Shown here: positions 47,294 through 55,785 of the stretch, piece after piece
Layout: each line of letters starts with the position of its first letter
Position numbering within the stretch: the stretch's first letter is position 1
NCBI RefSeq assembly: GCF_023100685.1
Contig: NZ_CP090064.1
Location: forward strand, 806,001 to 870,000
Length of the DNA: 64,000 nt
Reading direction: 5' to 3'
Source: Proteus vulgaris
Lineage (GTDB): Bacteria > Pseudomonadota > Gammaproteobacteria > Enterobacterales > Enterobacteriaceae
The notes under the pieces: model-generated
What the model was told of the DNA's origin: nothing
Database searches by the model: none
What the model saw: the letters and a program-made list of their open reading frames with translations, nothing else
Position numbers and translations under genes: made by a program

Positions 47294-49630
47294 TCATGCC
47301 TCCCGTCTTACGTTAACTAAGGTGCTATTACAGCAATGACCATTACCTAAAGGTTCAACGTGATCATTGGTGACATGGCTACTGCTTCCGCCTTGTTGTT
47401 CCCACCATCCATTATCTAATGAAACAACTCCTTGCTTAATATGCGTGGTCACAACGGCAATCGCACGGTGCTCTCCTCGATCATTAAATGCAATAGCCCA
47501 TTCACCGTCTTTGATTCCTCTGGCTAAGGCATCATTAGGATGGATAAGAATATTAGGTTGATTACGCTGTACTTCTAAGATCCACTCATTCATACCATGG
47601 CTAGAGTGAACACTACGAGCGAGTTTGCGTTGCACTGCCATTAGTGGGTATTTTTTAGCAAGTTCAGGTGAGCCTTTTGTCGATTCTTTTACGGGATAAT
47701 AGGTGACAACAGGAGAGAAGTTTTTATCCTGCCACTCTTCAATAAAAAAGTGTGCTTTTTTCGTTGAAGTACGGAAAATGCCATCTTTAAAGGGGATCCA
47801 GTCGCCTTCAACTGGACGCACTGGGCCTTTTTCTAACATTTCACGCGTAATGCCGGAGCCTTTAAGACAAGCATCAATATAGTGTTCAATAGGTTGGTTA
47901 AACACGTCACCAAAGCCAAAACGTTCAGCGAGACGAGCAAAGATCCAATAATCAGGTTTTGCTTCTCCTGGTGGCTCAACCGCTTTTTCCATTAATTGTA
48001 CATATTGACTACGAACACCTGCCATTAAACTGGTATCTTCAAAAATAGTGGTAACAGGGAGTACAAGATCGGCATAAAGAGCAGTGGATGACATCAAGTT
48101 ATCAGCGACAACCACAAAAGGTACTTTTTTCAGTGCATTACGCACCATATTAGTATTAGGAAGTTGCGTCATCACACCCATGGTCATGATCCACCAGAAA
48201 TTAATTGGGTGTGGCCTTTCATTGACAATCCAATCACCTACTTTTGCAACAGGGATAGGTTTGATGGGTTTTGCATTAGGTGCTGGTGGAATAATTGGAC
48301 TAAATTTCGCCATTTGTCGAGCACCACCAGCATCACAAATTCCAGCGCCTTTTTTACCGATATTGCCAGTTAATAATGCAAGATAAAATTGGCTAGCAGC
48401 AACATAAGCACCAAATTCAGTGCGTTGAGCGCCGGACATATTTTGCACAATCATAGCAGGTTTGGTGGTGGCATAATCACGCGCTAAACGAATAATAGTT
48501 TCTTTCGGGATATCCGTTTCTTGGCTGGTTTTTTCGACAGTCCAAGGTTGTGCTTGTTGATAAATTTGCTCAAAGACAGTCACATAATCAGCATTAGCAG
48601 GTAGTTCATCATGAGTTAACGCAGGAACAATATTCGGAGTCTCATGGTGAACCAGTTGCTGGCTTAAAGTATCAAAAACTAGATAACTATCTTTATCATC
48701 ATCAGATTGGCGTAATAGTTTTTGTTGTGAGTTAACAAGGTAAACGGCACCTGTATGCGCACGCAAAAAAGGCTTATCAGTGAGATTTTCTTCAATGATA
48801 ATTTTGATCATACCTAACGCAAGTGCCGTATCAGTACCGGGAACGATAGGGATCCACTCATCGGCTTTAGCTGCAGTTTCATTGAAGCGAGGATCAATAA
48901 CCACCATTCTGGCGCCATTTCGGCGAGCTTGGTTGTAGTTTTTAAAATACGCTTGCATAGTAACTGCGGGGTTATTTCCCCAACAGAGAATATAGCGACT
49001 ATCCTTTACTGTATCTCGAGTATCGGCATAGCGTAGACCCACCATTGGGATCATTGCCGCGGTTACCGCTGAGCAACAAAGAGAGCCAGCTTGTTTTGTT
49101 GAACCGCCTAAGTAATCGAAAAAGGCTTTACCCATATCATTTTTAATTGAGTCCATATTGCCTGCATGAGTGGAGATAAATAATCCCTCATTACCAAACT
49201 TATCAATGGTTTCTCTAATATTCTTTTCAATGAGATCGAGCGCTTCATTCCAACTAATAGGTTTGAACTCCGCTTTTCCTTTTTCACCCACACGCAATAA
49301 AGGTGTGGTTAAACGATCTTTATGGTATACCCACTTAGTTCGACTCATACCTCGTAAACAGCATTTCACATTAAAGCCTTCAGTGGCTTCAACTTTGATA
49401 AGTTGCCCCTTATGTGTAAAAGCTGTTAGGTTACAGTGCAAACATTCCATCGCACAGGTTGAACGAAAGGTTTTATATTCGGATAATTTTATCCGTGGTT
49501 TCTGGTTAAATATGGGTTTATTTTCATTAACTAGACTGAACGCGTTAGGAGAAAGAGCTGCCACGCCAATGGCACCCATTCCTTTTAACAACGTTCTTCT
49601 ATTTAATTCCCACTTTTGATTTTTAGACAT
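47294..49630 (-). CDS. dmsA: DmsA-type molybdopterin oxidoreductase (S/N-oxide reductase family)
   Basis: The 778-residue catalytic subunit, exported by the Tat pathway (signal motif NRRTLLKGM). It has the N-terminal cluster-binding cysteines (CAMECLHC and later KCCLRG) and molybdopterin-domain segments (CWGNNPAV, VIDPRFNETAAKADEW, VQNMSGAQRTEFG). It belongs to the DmsA group; the electron acceptor may be DMSO, another sulfoxide or an N-oxide and cannot be told here. The ATG at 49630 has GAGA at six bases; a TTG at 49648 also opens the frame. It is first in dmsABC and divergent from an IclR regulator. Confidence 0.87.
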   Translation of the reverse strand: MSKNQKWELNRRTLLKGMGAIGVAALSPNAFSLVNENKPIFNQKPRIKLSEYKTFRSTCAMECLHCNLTAFTHKGQLIKVEATEGFNVKCCLRGMSRTKWVYHKDRLTTPLLRVGEKGKAEFKPISWNEALDLIEKNIRETIDKFGNEGLFISTHAGNMDSIKNDMGKAFFDYLGGSTKQAGSLCCSAVTAAMIPMVGLRYADTRDTVKDSRYILCWGNNPAVTMQAYFKNYNQARRNGARMVVIDPRFNETAAKADEWIPIVPGTDTALALGMIKIIIEENLTDKPFLRAHTGAVYLVNSQQKLLRQSDDDKDSYLVFDTLSQQLVHHETPNIVPALTHDELPANADYVTVFEQIYQQAQPWTVEKTSQETDIPKETIIRLARDYATTKPAMIVQNMSGAQRTEFGAYVAASQFYLALLTGNIGKKGAGICDAGGARQMAKFSPIIPPAPNAKPIKPIPVAKVGDWIVNERPHPINFWWIMTMGVMTQLPNTNMVRNALKKVPFVVVADNLMSSTALYADLVLPVTTIFEDTSLMAGVRSQYVQLMEKAVEPPGEAKPDYWIFARLAERFGFGDVFNQPIEHYIDACLKGSGITREMLEKGPVRPVEGDWIPFKDGIFRTSTKKAHFFIEEWQDKNFSPVVTYYPVKESTKGSPELAKKYPLMAVQRKLARSVHSSHGMNEWILEVQRNQPNILIHPNDALARGIKDGEWAIAFNDRGEHRAIAVVTTHIKQGVVSLDNGWWEQQGGSSSHVTNDHVEPLGNGHCCNSTLVNVRREA

Positions 49631-49691
49631 AGACATTCTCACGCACAAGAAAAGTTAACTATATATAAACTCAATTCATATATGGTTAACC

Positions 49692-49705
49692 TTGAGGTAG
49701 ATCAT
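49692..49705 (-). promoter_or_regulatory. FNR-like site and promoter of dmsABC
   Basis: TTGAGGTAGATCAT matches FNR consensus TTGAT-N4-ATCAA at eight of ten positions. On the minus strand a TTATAT -10 (49667-49662) follows such that the site is centred near -41.5, the class II activator position. This fits anaerobic induction of a respiratory reductase. A fuller consensus match would be stronger. Confidence 0.55.
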
Positions 49706-49861
49706 CTAAAAATAGACAAAGAAAATAATCGACAGAAAATGGCTAAAAAGTCACATTTAAAATAAGGTTTTAGTGAAATAAACTAGTAAAAATGACAAAA
49801 AAAGAATAATGGGATATCGTCATAAAATAAAGTAAATAACGAATAGGTGTAGGAAAAATAA

Positions 49862-50551
49862 ATGCAGAATTCTCAAGGAGTTAACTCGGTTGATATCGCT
49901 ATTACCATTCTCGAATTTATTGCATCGAATGGAGGTATCGCCCGATCGTCAGATATTGCAAAAGCCTGTTCACTTTCAAAAAGTCGCTTACATAAGTATT
50001 TAGTTTCACTTTGTCGCTCTGAAATGTTGTACCAAGAGAGTGGCGGAAGTCAGTATTGCTTGGGGAGTAAAATTCTCTTTTTAGCGCAGGCGACACCAAA
50101 GCCACAATCCTTTGTAGACGAAATTAATCAATTATTATGTGAGTTTAGAGATGAACATAATATGTCCACAGGATTGGTGATTGCACAAGGTAACCAGCTT
50201 TTTCTAACACGGTATAATCGTAGTTTTAAACATGTGGATATTGATTTTTTACCTGATACACCAGTGCCTTATAAAATTAGTGCGGCTGGCTCTATTTTTG
50301 CTGTTTTTAGTGATTTAGAGATAGATGCAGGTTTATCAGAAAAACAGAAGAATACTATTCGCCAACAAGGTTTTGCTATTCGTCATGAACCAGCTGAAGG
50401 TATTCCTGGTGCACAATCCATTTCATGCCCAGTGTTTAGTAAAAAAGGAAATATGGTCGCTGCGGTATTAACAATGGGTTTTATTGAGCCTGAGAGGCAA
50501 ATAGAACTTGGTAATGCATTAAAAGCAAAAATGACATCTTTTTCACATTAG
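49862..50551 (+). CDS. IclR-family transcriptional regulator
   Basis: A 229-residue regulator with an N-terminal winged helix (SVDIAITILEFIASNGGIARSSDIAKACSLSKSRLHKYLVSL) and a C-terminal IclR effector-binding domain. It is divergent from the dmsABC-type operon, 231 bases from dmsA, so it probably controls that operon. The effector is unknown. TAGGA lies before the ATG. Confidence 0.86.
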   Translation: MQNSQGVNSVDIAITILEFIASNGGIARSSDIAKACSLSKSRLHKYLVSLCRSEMLYQESGGSQYCLGSKILFLAQATPKPQSFVDEINQLLCEFRDEHNMSTGLVIAQGNQLFLTRYNRSFKHVDIDFLPDTPVPYKISAAGSIFAVFSDLEIDAGLSEKQKNTIRQQGFAIRHEPAEGIPGAQSISCPVFSKKGNMVAAVLTMGFIEPERQIELGNALKAKMTSFSH

Positions 50552-50568
50552 TTAAATAAAATCATGCT

Positions 50569-50604
50569 ATTAGGCACTTTGCTTTGCCTGCCAAAGTGCC
50601 TAAT
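50569..50604. terminator. Hairpin between convergent IclR and efeB genes
   Basis: ATTAGGCACTTTG pairs perfectly with CAAAGTGCCTAAT around ten bases. Neither strand has a long T run, but position suggests a bidirectional terminator. Confidence 0.72.
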
Positions 50605-50617
50605 ATGCAGAGAAGAA

Positions 50618-51883
50618 TTAATCAAATAGCCCTTTTGCAAGGGTATCACCTTGGTGTGAAATTCCGGGTAATACAAAGTAGTATCCACCGCCAAAAGGCT
50701 TGATATAGCGCTCTAAGGGTTCACCGTCTAAGCGTTTTTGGGTATCAATAAAGCCTTTTTTAAGGTTATTTTGAAACGAGATAAAAATCAGTCCCATATC
50801 TAGTTGACCAGAAGGTGTTAAACCTAATGAATAGCTGTAACTGCGTCGGCGTAGTTTTGCACTGTAACGCTCTGGATTTCTTGGTTCAGCTCTTCGCATA
50901 TGAGAATCAAACAGCACTCGGTCGCCATGAGGATCTTTTTCAAACTGTGGATCGTCCATCTCTTGCTTCATACCTATTGGGGCACCTGTTGATCGATGAC
51001 GACCAAAGTTATTCTCTTGATCTTCAAGAGGTGTTCTATCCCAAAATTCCAATGCAAACCGAATTAGACGCACTGCTTGATAGCTTCCACCTAAACACCA
51101 TTGTGGCTCTTTTTGTTCTTGCGTGATCCAGACTAGCGAGTCCATCAGGCTATTATCAGATGAAGGCGCGTTGCCTGAACCATCTTTAAAGCCAAAAAGG
51201 TTAATCGGTGTTTGGTGATTATCAATATCGCGAGCAGGAAGAAAACCATCAATTTTCCACACAGCATAAACTTGACCAGAAAGATATTTTAAAATATCTC
51301 TTAACGCATAAATGATGCTTTCTTGGCTATTAGCACAAAACTGGAGTAGAACATCGCCACCACACCATTTTGGATCTAATCGGTCATTAGGAAAGGGCTT
51401 CATAGGTTCTAAGCGTTTGGGTTTTTTAGGTTGGAAACCAAAACGATTATCAAAAAAGCTATCACCTAATGCGACAGTGACGGTTAATTCATCTGGGTGT
51501 AATTGAGTGCCCAGAATACCAGATTCAGCAGGAGGAAGATGTGGGTTTGCTCTCTGCTCTAGTTCACGAGGTTGTGTTAAAAACGCAATTCGTTGTGTCA
51601 GAGTTGCGAATATTTTTTTCACTTCATCAACAGTAGTGACAGTTAGATTAAGAGCAATAAATGAGGCGTGTTTTTGTTCTGGAGTAATAACACCTGCTTG
51701 GTGTTTGCCTAAATAAGCAATTGCACGTTGATAACGAGGCACAGATGAAGCACTTTGTTTTGGTTGTGCATTAGCCCCTATACTGGCGAGTAATAAGCTC
51801 CCACCTAACCATTTTAACGTTGTACGTTTATCAAGGTTAACAGGGCTTTTTAATAACGGTTTAAAGAGAGTTTTATTTTTCAT
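50618..51883 (-). CDS. efeB: EfeB, DyP-type haem peroxidase of the iron uptake system
   Basis: A periplasmic dye-decolorising-type peroxidase that oxidises Fe(II) in the EfeUOB system, 421 residues. The DyP GxxDG motif is GFKDGSGN, and conserved RLIRFALEFWDRTPL and SYSYSLGLTPSGQLDMGLIF follow. Its N-terminal Tat-like signal has Lys-Arg (DKRTTLKWLGGSLLLAS) in place of the twin arginine. The start at 51883 overlaps the end of efeO by 11 bases. It is last in the iron operon. Confidence 0.9.
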   Translation of the reverse strand: MKNKTLFKPLLKSPVNLDKRTTLKWLGGSLLLASIGANAQPKQSASSVPRYQRAIAYLGKHQAGVITPEQKHASFIALNLTVTTVDEVKKIFATLTQRIAFLTQPRELEQRANPHLPPAESGILGTQLHPDELTVTVALGDSFFDNRFGFQPKKPKRLEPMKPFPNDRLDPKWCGGDVLLQFCANSQESIIYALRDILKYLSGQVYAVWKIDGFLPARDIDNHQTPINLFGFKDGSGNAPSSDNSLMDSLVWITQEQKEPQWCLGGSYQAVRLIRFALEFWDRTPLEDQENNFGRHRSTGAPIGMKQEMDDPQFEKDPHGDRVLFDSHMRRAEPRNPERYSAKLRRRSYSYSLGLTPSGQLDMGLIFISFQNNLKKGFIDTQKRLDGEPLERYIKPFGGGYYFVLPGISHQGDTLAKGLFD

Positions 51884-52795
51884 CACGTGCTTCTTTATAG
51901 TGATAGTAAACATCAATATCGAGCGTGCTACGTAAATTCGCCACTTGCTCTGCTAATTGTGTTACTTGAGAGAAAAGCCAGCTTTTTTCTGTTTCAGGAA
52001 GCGCATTTAAAGGTTGGAATAAACCTTCATCACGCTGATATTTTAAAAGCAGAGCACCAATATCATTATATTGCTTGATCAGAGATTGATATTCAGTAGG
52101 GGGAATATGCTCGGATAAGATCTCCACAATTAAGCGTGATCCAGATAAATTTGCATAACTATCACCTAGATCGCTATTTGAATATCGGTTTTCAATCCCT
52201 GCTAATTTGTCCGTTAAAATAAACTCCAAGCTATCACCCGCAGATTGGACTAATTTAGGAATGGGGATATCTTCAATAGCTAAACGTTTTTTTAGATCAC
52301 TAATGCCTCTTAATAGCACTTTTGCGGACTCTGTCGCTTTTTGCGTATCTTTTAATTTAAAGAGTTGATATTCAACTAAATGAAACCCTGAAAAACGAGG
52401 TGAGTTTTCTCTTTCAAGAAAGAAATCAGCTCGGTTATTTAATAAACGTTCGCTTGATCCAAAAAGTGCAATAATAGGGCGAATAACTTCATAGTGATAA
52501 TGTGCTTGTTGATATGCATTTTGAGCATTAATAAGCTGATTTTTTCGCTATTAATGATTAATTTATTGAGTGCTTTTTCAACTTGGGTTAATTGCTCAAC
52601 GGCCTTTTCTCGGTACTTTAAAATATCCGTTTTAAATTTTTCAGGGGTAGGAATATCCCCTTTTGCAACGATGATATTCTCGCTATCCTGAATAATTCCT
52701 TGAATGATTTTTTCAGCATAAATAGGCAGAGAAAACAGCAAAATAAAGAAAAAAATAGCAATATTTTTACTTTTAAATTTTGTGTTATTTCGCAT
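51873..52795 (-). pseudogene. efeO: EfeO, M75 (imelysin-like) iron-binding protein, frame broken
   Basis: Periplasmic EfeO-type protein with an M75 domain but no cupredoxin domain, which is a separate gene here. The N-terminal part (signal peptide MRNNTKFKSKNIAIFFFILL, then KFKTDILKYREKAVEQL) is in one frame and stops at 52439. The remainder, from INAQNAYQQAHYHYEVIRPI through RISGSR-like segments to the end, is in another frame. The switch falls at six A on the coding strand (T6 at 52540-52545). Seven A would restore one uninterrupted frame reading SEKNQLINAQNAY. It may be a true mutation, phase variation or a sequencing error. Confidence 0.87.
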
Positions 52796-53621
52796 GCTGA
52801 GTACCTCGCTTAAATAACAGTGCAACAATCACCCAATAGATAATAAATGTCACCACACTTAAACCAATGGGTTGAGAGCGATAAGCGAAGAATGAGACTA
52901 AGAAATTACCAAAGACACTTGAGTCATCCAGAATATGGCTGATATCCCAAAGCGGATATATCAAGAAATCAGGGAATTCAAAATCCATTTCAATGAGTAG
53001 ATTTGCAATTTCTTCTACGGCTTTTAAGAGCAAAGAAACGGCAAGGAATAGCAGTAAAAATCCCGTTACAGTAAAGAAATAACGCCATGAAATAACTTTT
53101 GACGTCAGTAAAAATAACCATAGAGTGAATGCTGCGACAAGTAAGCCAATAAAGACTTCGATAAAGAAAGGCAGTGCTGTTTGTGCATTGAGAGCCATAA
53201 TATGGCTAGAGAGGAAGACAACGACTTCACTACCTTCTCTGGCAATTGCAATGGCAATAATTAGTAAAATACCCCATGCACTTTGTTGTTGTGTTTTTTG
53301 TGTGAGTTCATTTTCTATGTTGGTTTTTAATGACTTTCCTTGCCCATTCATCCAATAAACCATTTGAACAATAAGTATACAGGCGAGGATCTCCATTGCG
53401 ATCATAAATAGAGATTGCCACATATCTTCGAGTGAACTAAATACACCATAAATGCTCAGAGCCAAGATAACAGCAAGAAATAGTCCAAATATAACGCCAC
53501 TCCACAAGTATTTCATACCTTGTTTTGGCGCTGGAGAGCGTTTTATCCAAGCATAAATAATGCCAATTACCAGTAATGCTTCAAAACTTTCTCGCCAAAC
53601 AACAAACAGAACTTGTCCCAT
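52785..53621 (-). CDS. efeU: EfeU/Ftr1-family iron permease
   Basis: A 278-residue inner-membrane iron permease with seven hydrophobic helices. Two Fe-binding REXXE motifs are present: RESFE in helix 1 (WRESFEALLVIGI) and REGSE in helix 4 (IAREGSEVVVFL). It works with a periplasmic oxidase and iron-binding proteins encoded beside it. It begins two bases after the cupredoxin gene and overlaps the efeO start. It may transport ferrous or oxidised iron; the family does both. Confidence 0.92.
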   Translation of the reverse strand: MGQVLFVVWRESFEALLVIGIIYAWIKRSPAPKQGMKYLWSGVIFGLFLAVILALSIYGVFSSLEDMWQSLFMIAMEILACILIVQMVYWMNGQGKSLKTNIENELTQKTQQQSAWGILLIIAIAIAREGSEVVVFLSSHIMALNAQTALPFFIEVFIGLLVAAFTLWLFLLTSKVISWRYFFTVTGFLLLFLAVSLLLKAVEEIANLLIEMDFEFPDFLIYPLWDISHILDDSSVFGNFLVSFFAYRSQPIGLSVVTFIIYWVIVALLFKRGTQHAK

Positions 53622-53623
53622 AT

Positions 53624-53968
53624 TTACTCTGCCTTTTCAGTTGCAACAATTTCACCTTGAGGGTGAGAAAGATGAAAATCATCAAAGAAGGTGTAACGAC
53701 CCGGTTTTAGTGGTGCTATCACAACGACAGAATTAGCGCCAGGTGCTAATACTTTTTCTTTACGTAACTGTGTACTTTCAAATTCAACAGGGCTGGTGCC
53801 TGTATTACGGATTTTTATTCTAATGGGGGTTTTGGCAGGTACTTCGAGCACTTGAGGAATAAGTTCACCATCTTTCATTTCTAATTCAACGGTGTATTTC
53901 TCTGCAGCAAAAACAGAGCTTGTTATCATTAATAGCAGTAATAACGTGTATTTATAGAGATGTTTCAT
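53624..53968 (-). CDS. Periplasmic cupredoxin-like protein (EfeO N-terminal domain equivalent)
   Basis: A 114-residue protein with a signal peptide (MKHLYKYTLLLLLMITSSVFA) and a mature cupredoxin-like domain (VELEMKDGELIPQVLEVPAKTPIRIKIRNTGTSPVEFES, then LKPGRYTFFDDFHLSHPQGEIV). It corresponds to the N-terminal cupredoxin domain of full-length EfeO, here encoded alone. A cupredoxin partner of P19/Ftr1-type iron uptake is likely. Several starts are in frame; 53968 is chosen because it places the signal peptide properly. Confidence 0.78.
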   Translation of the reverse strand: MKHLYKYTLLLLLMITSSVFAAEKYTVELEMKDGELIPQVLEVPAKTPIRIKIRNTGTSPVEFESTQLRKEKVLAPGANSVVVIAPLKPGRYTFFDDFHLSHPQGEIVATEKAE

Positions 53969-54040
53969 CATCAGCGTTTCACTTAAAAAAGAGAAAAAGG
54001 ATAAACCCAATATTGTTGGGCTTATCCGTTATCAAGCTAA

Positions 54041-54598
54041 TTAATAACTACCTTTACGACCTGTGCCGCTATAGGTGAAATCCCATGAAACTTCAAAGGG
54101 TTCAAACCAAGGCGCAACACCCGTTTCTTTGTCGATATGGCGACCAAATGTAATATCTTTATTGTATGAAGGTGGGTAAATCTTATAAGTGACATTATAT
54201 TGACCATTACCATCGAGTTTCAGATTCTCGCCATAGTGAGGGCCATCATTAGCCACCATTGCCATAAAAATGCCTTGTTGTTTTTTCGCTGGCGCATCTG
54301 ATTTTGTCACGGTGTATTCAACAGTGAGGTAAGGGATCCAGTCACCTTCCGCGAAGCCATTAGGATTATCTTCTGTAGCATGGATATCGGCTTCTAAATG
54401 GATATCGGCTTTATCAGCTGCAAGATGGTTCATCGCATGATGACCTTCTTCGGTATCCATAGTGATAGGTTGAAGGTAAACCCCCTGAATTTCCATGCCA
54501 TTTTTAATAATAGGATGGCCTACAGGGTACTCTAGAGCAAAAGCCGAGGTTGAGAGAAATGATAATGCAGTAAGAGAGAGTGCATAGCGATATTTCAT
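54041..54598 (-). CDS. P19-like periplasmic iron-transport protein
   Basis: A 185-residue protein with a signal peptide (MKYRYALSLTALSFLSTSAFA) and a mature domain of the P19/Tp34/FetP iron-transport family (pfam Iron_transport). Conserved histidine- and methionine-bearing segments include EIQGVYLQPITMD, EGHHAMNHL, DIHLEADIHA and FGRHIDKETGVAPWF. P19 proteins bind copper and iron and serve Ftr1-type permeases. It is the first gene of the iron operon with a Fur-like box upstream. Confidence 0.87.
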   Translation of the reverse strand: MKYRYALSLTALSFLSTSAFALEYPVGHPIIKNGMEIQGVYLQPITMDTEEGHHAMNHLAADKADIHLEADIHATEDNPNGFAEGDWIPYLTVEYTVTKSDAPAKKQQGIFMAMVANDGPHYGENLKLDGNGQYNVTYKIYPPSYNKDITFGRHIDKETGVAPWFEPFEVSWDFTYSGTGRKGSY

Positions 54599-54899
54599 GT
54601 TTAACCCTTATTTCAAATGATAATTGTTATTATTCTTAATTAGGTTAACACAATTTGTATTAGAAATAGGAGATAATCTATACGAAAAATATCGCTTAAG
54701 TTTACGAAAGAAACAGTGAAAAATGTATTAACATTTTCTTTTATAAAAGAAAAAAATTTGTTGGTTTAAAGAGAAAGGGTAAATAGAATTGATAATTCTA
54801 AGTGATAATGCCTATGAGGAACATCAAATTAAGAGTGATAAATGGAAACCTTATTTATCTTAATAAGAAGATAAACAGAAGATTTCCATACCAAGAATA
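54599..54899. other. Promoter region of the iron operon
   Basis: About 300 AT-rich bases between the P19-like gene and the mrpJ-like gene, which are both transcribed leftwards. A Fur-like box lies next to the P19-like start; no other feature was recognised. Confidence 0.6.
54616..54634 (-). promoter_or_regulatory. Fur-like box upstream of the iron operon
   Basis: AATGATAATTGTTATTATT, read on the minus strand, agrees with the 19-base Fur consensus GATAATGATAATCATTATC at about 13 positions. It lies 18 bases before the P19-like ATG, suitable for iron-dependent repression. Confidence 0.68.
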
Positions 54900-55187
54900 T
54901 TAAATTTGGCTTTGAGCACTCCAAAATTGTTTGGACTGTGTCAGCGCGATAGCAGAAACTTGCTCTTCATTAGGGGGTAAAAAAAATGCAGGTGTCACTT
55001 TTAGCTCTTGAGCAATATGAAAGAGCATATCAACATCAATTTTACATAGCCCATTCTCATATCGTGAAAATTGTTGTTGGCTAATACCCACTCGTTCAGC
55101 GACAATCTTTGCTGATAAGCGAAGTTGCTGGCGTTGTTTACGAATTTTATGCCCAATAATTTGAGAAATGGGATAAATCTTTGACAT
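54900..55187 (-). CDS. MrpJ-like HTH regulator (XRE family)
   Basis: A 95-residue DNA-binding protein. Its helix-turn-helix contains the signature SQQQFSRYE (ERVGISQQQFSRYENGLCKIDVDML), found in Proteus MrpJ and its paralogs. MrpJ-type proteins repress flagellar genes while fimbrial operons are on. This one lies alone, near the iron operon and not beside fimbrial genes. The start at 55187 has GAGGT upstream; a frame to 55277 without a good site would add 30 residues. Its targets cannot be told from here. Confidence 0.83.
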   Translation of the reverse strand: MSKIYPISQIIGHKIRKQRQQLRLSAKIVAERVGISQQQFSRYENGLCKIDVDMLFHIAQELKVTPAFFLPPNEEQVSAIALTQSKQFWSAQSQI

Positions 55188-55785
55188 TAGTGACCTCATT
55201 CTTCCTATCAACCACCAATAATATTCAATAATTCGAATATCAAGTTTCTGAGATGGATCTTCAAAGTAAACAAGCACTCCGGCTTGAATGAGTAAAATCC
55301 ATTCTATAGTGTTATCGGTTAATGGGATGAATTATTTATACCCGTCAGGCTATAAGATGATATTAATTTTTATTAAACTATTTTGATATCCTTCTTTTTT
55401 CTAGCAGGATAATCGAGAAAAATTTGATAAACAGTGCTATATATTGCCTAAACACCATTTTATCCATTATTTGCACTCGCATTTATGATTAATAAAGAGT
55501 AAATAATGAGGCTATAACAAAAATGATAAAGCCCTCTTTGACTGTGTTTATACTCGAAAATACCATTTATATTTTTTATGATGGGTTATTTTTGAGTTTT
55601 TTTTTATTTGAACCAAATTTTCCTTTTTAAATAGCACTAAAGCTACGTACCTCTTTTTACTTTATTGAAATTAATAAAATTACATTCACTTCCAATACTC
55701 TATGGCGTTAAGATTGTTATCTATAATACTTAGGTAGATTATGAGTATTACTGGTAATTATCTATTTATCGTCAAGGTCGAGATT
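55188..55785. other. Intergenic region between the mrpJ-like gene and gsp
   Basis: About 600 AT-rich bases holding the divergent promoters. No coding frame, clear operator or strong hairpin was recognised. The gsp frame is open to an ATG at 55741, so the last 45 bases could be coding. Confidence 0.55.

Noticed and set aside
49630..49648. TTG start for dmsA at 49648
   Set aside because: ATG at 49630 has a properly spaced GAGA, and the Tat motif is well placed from it.
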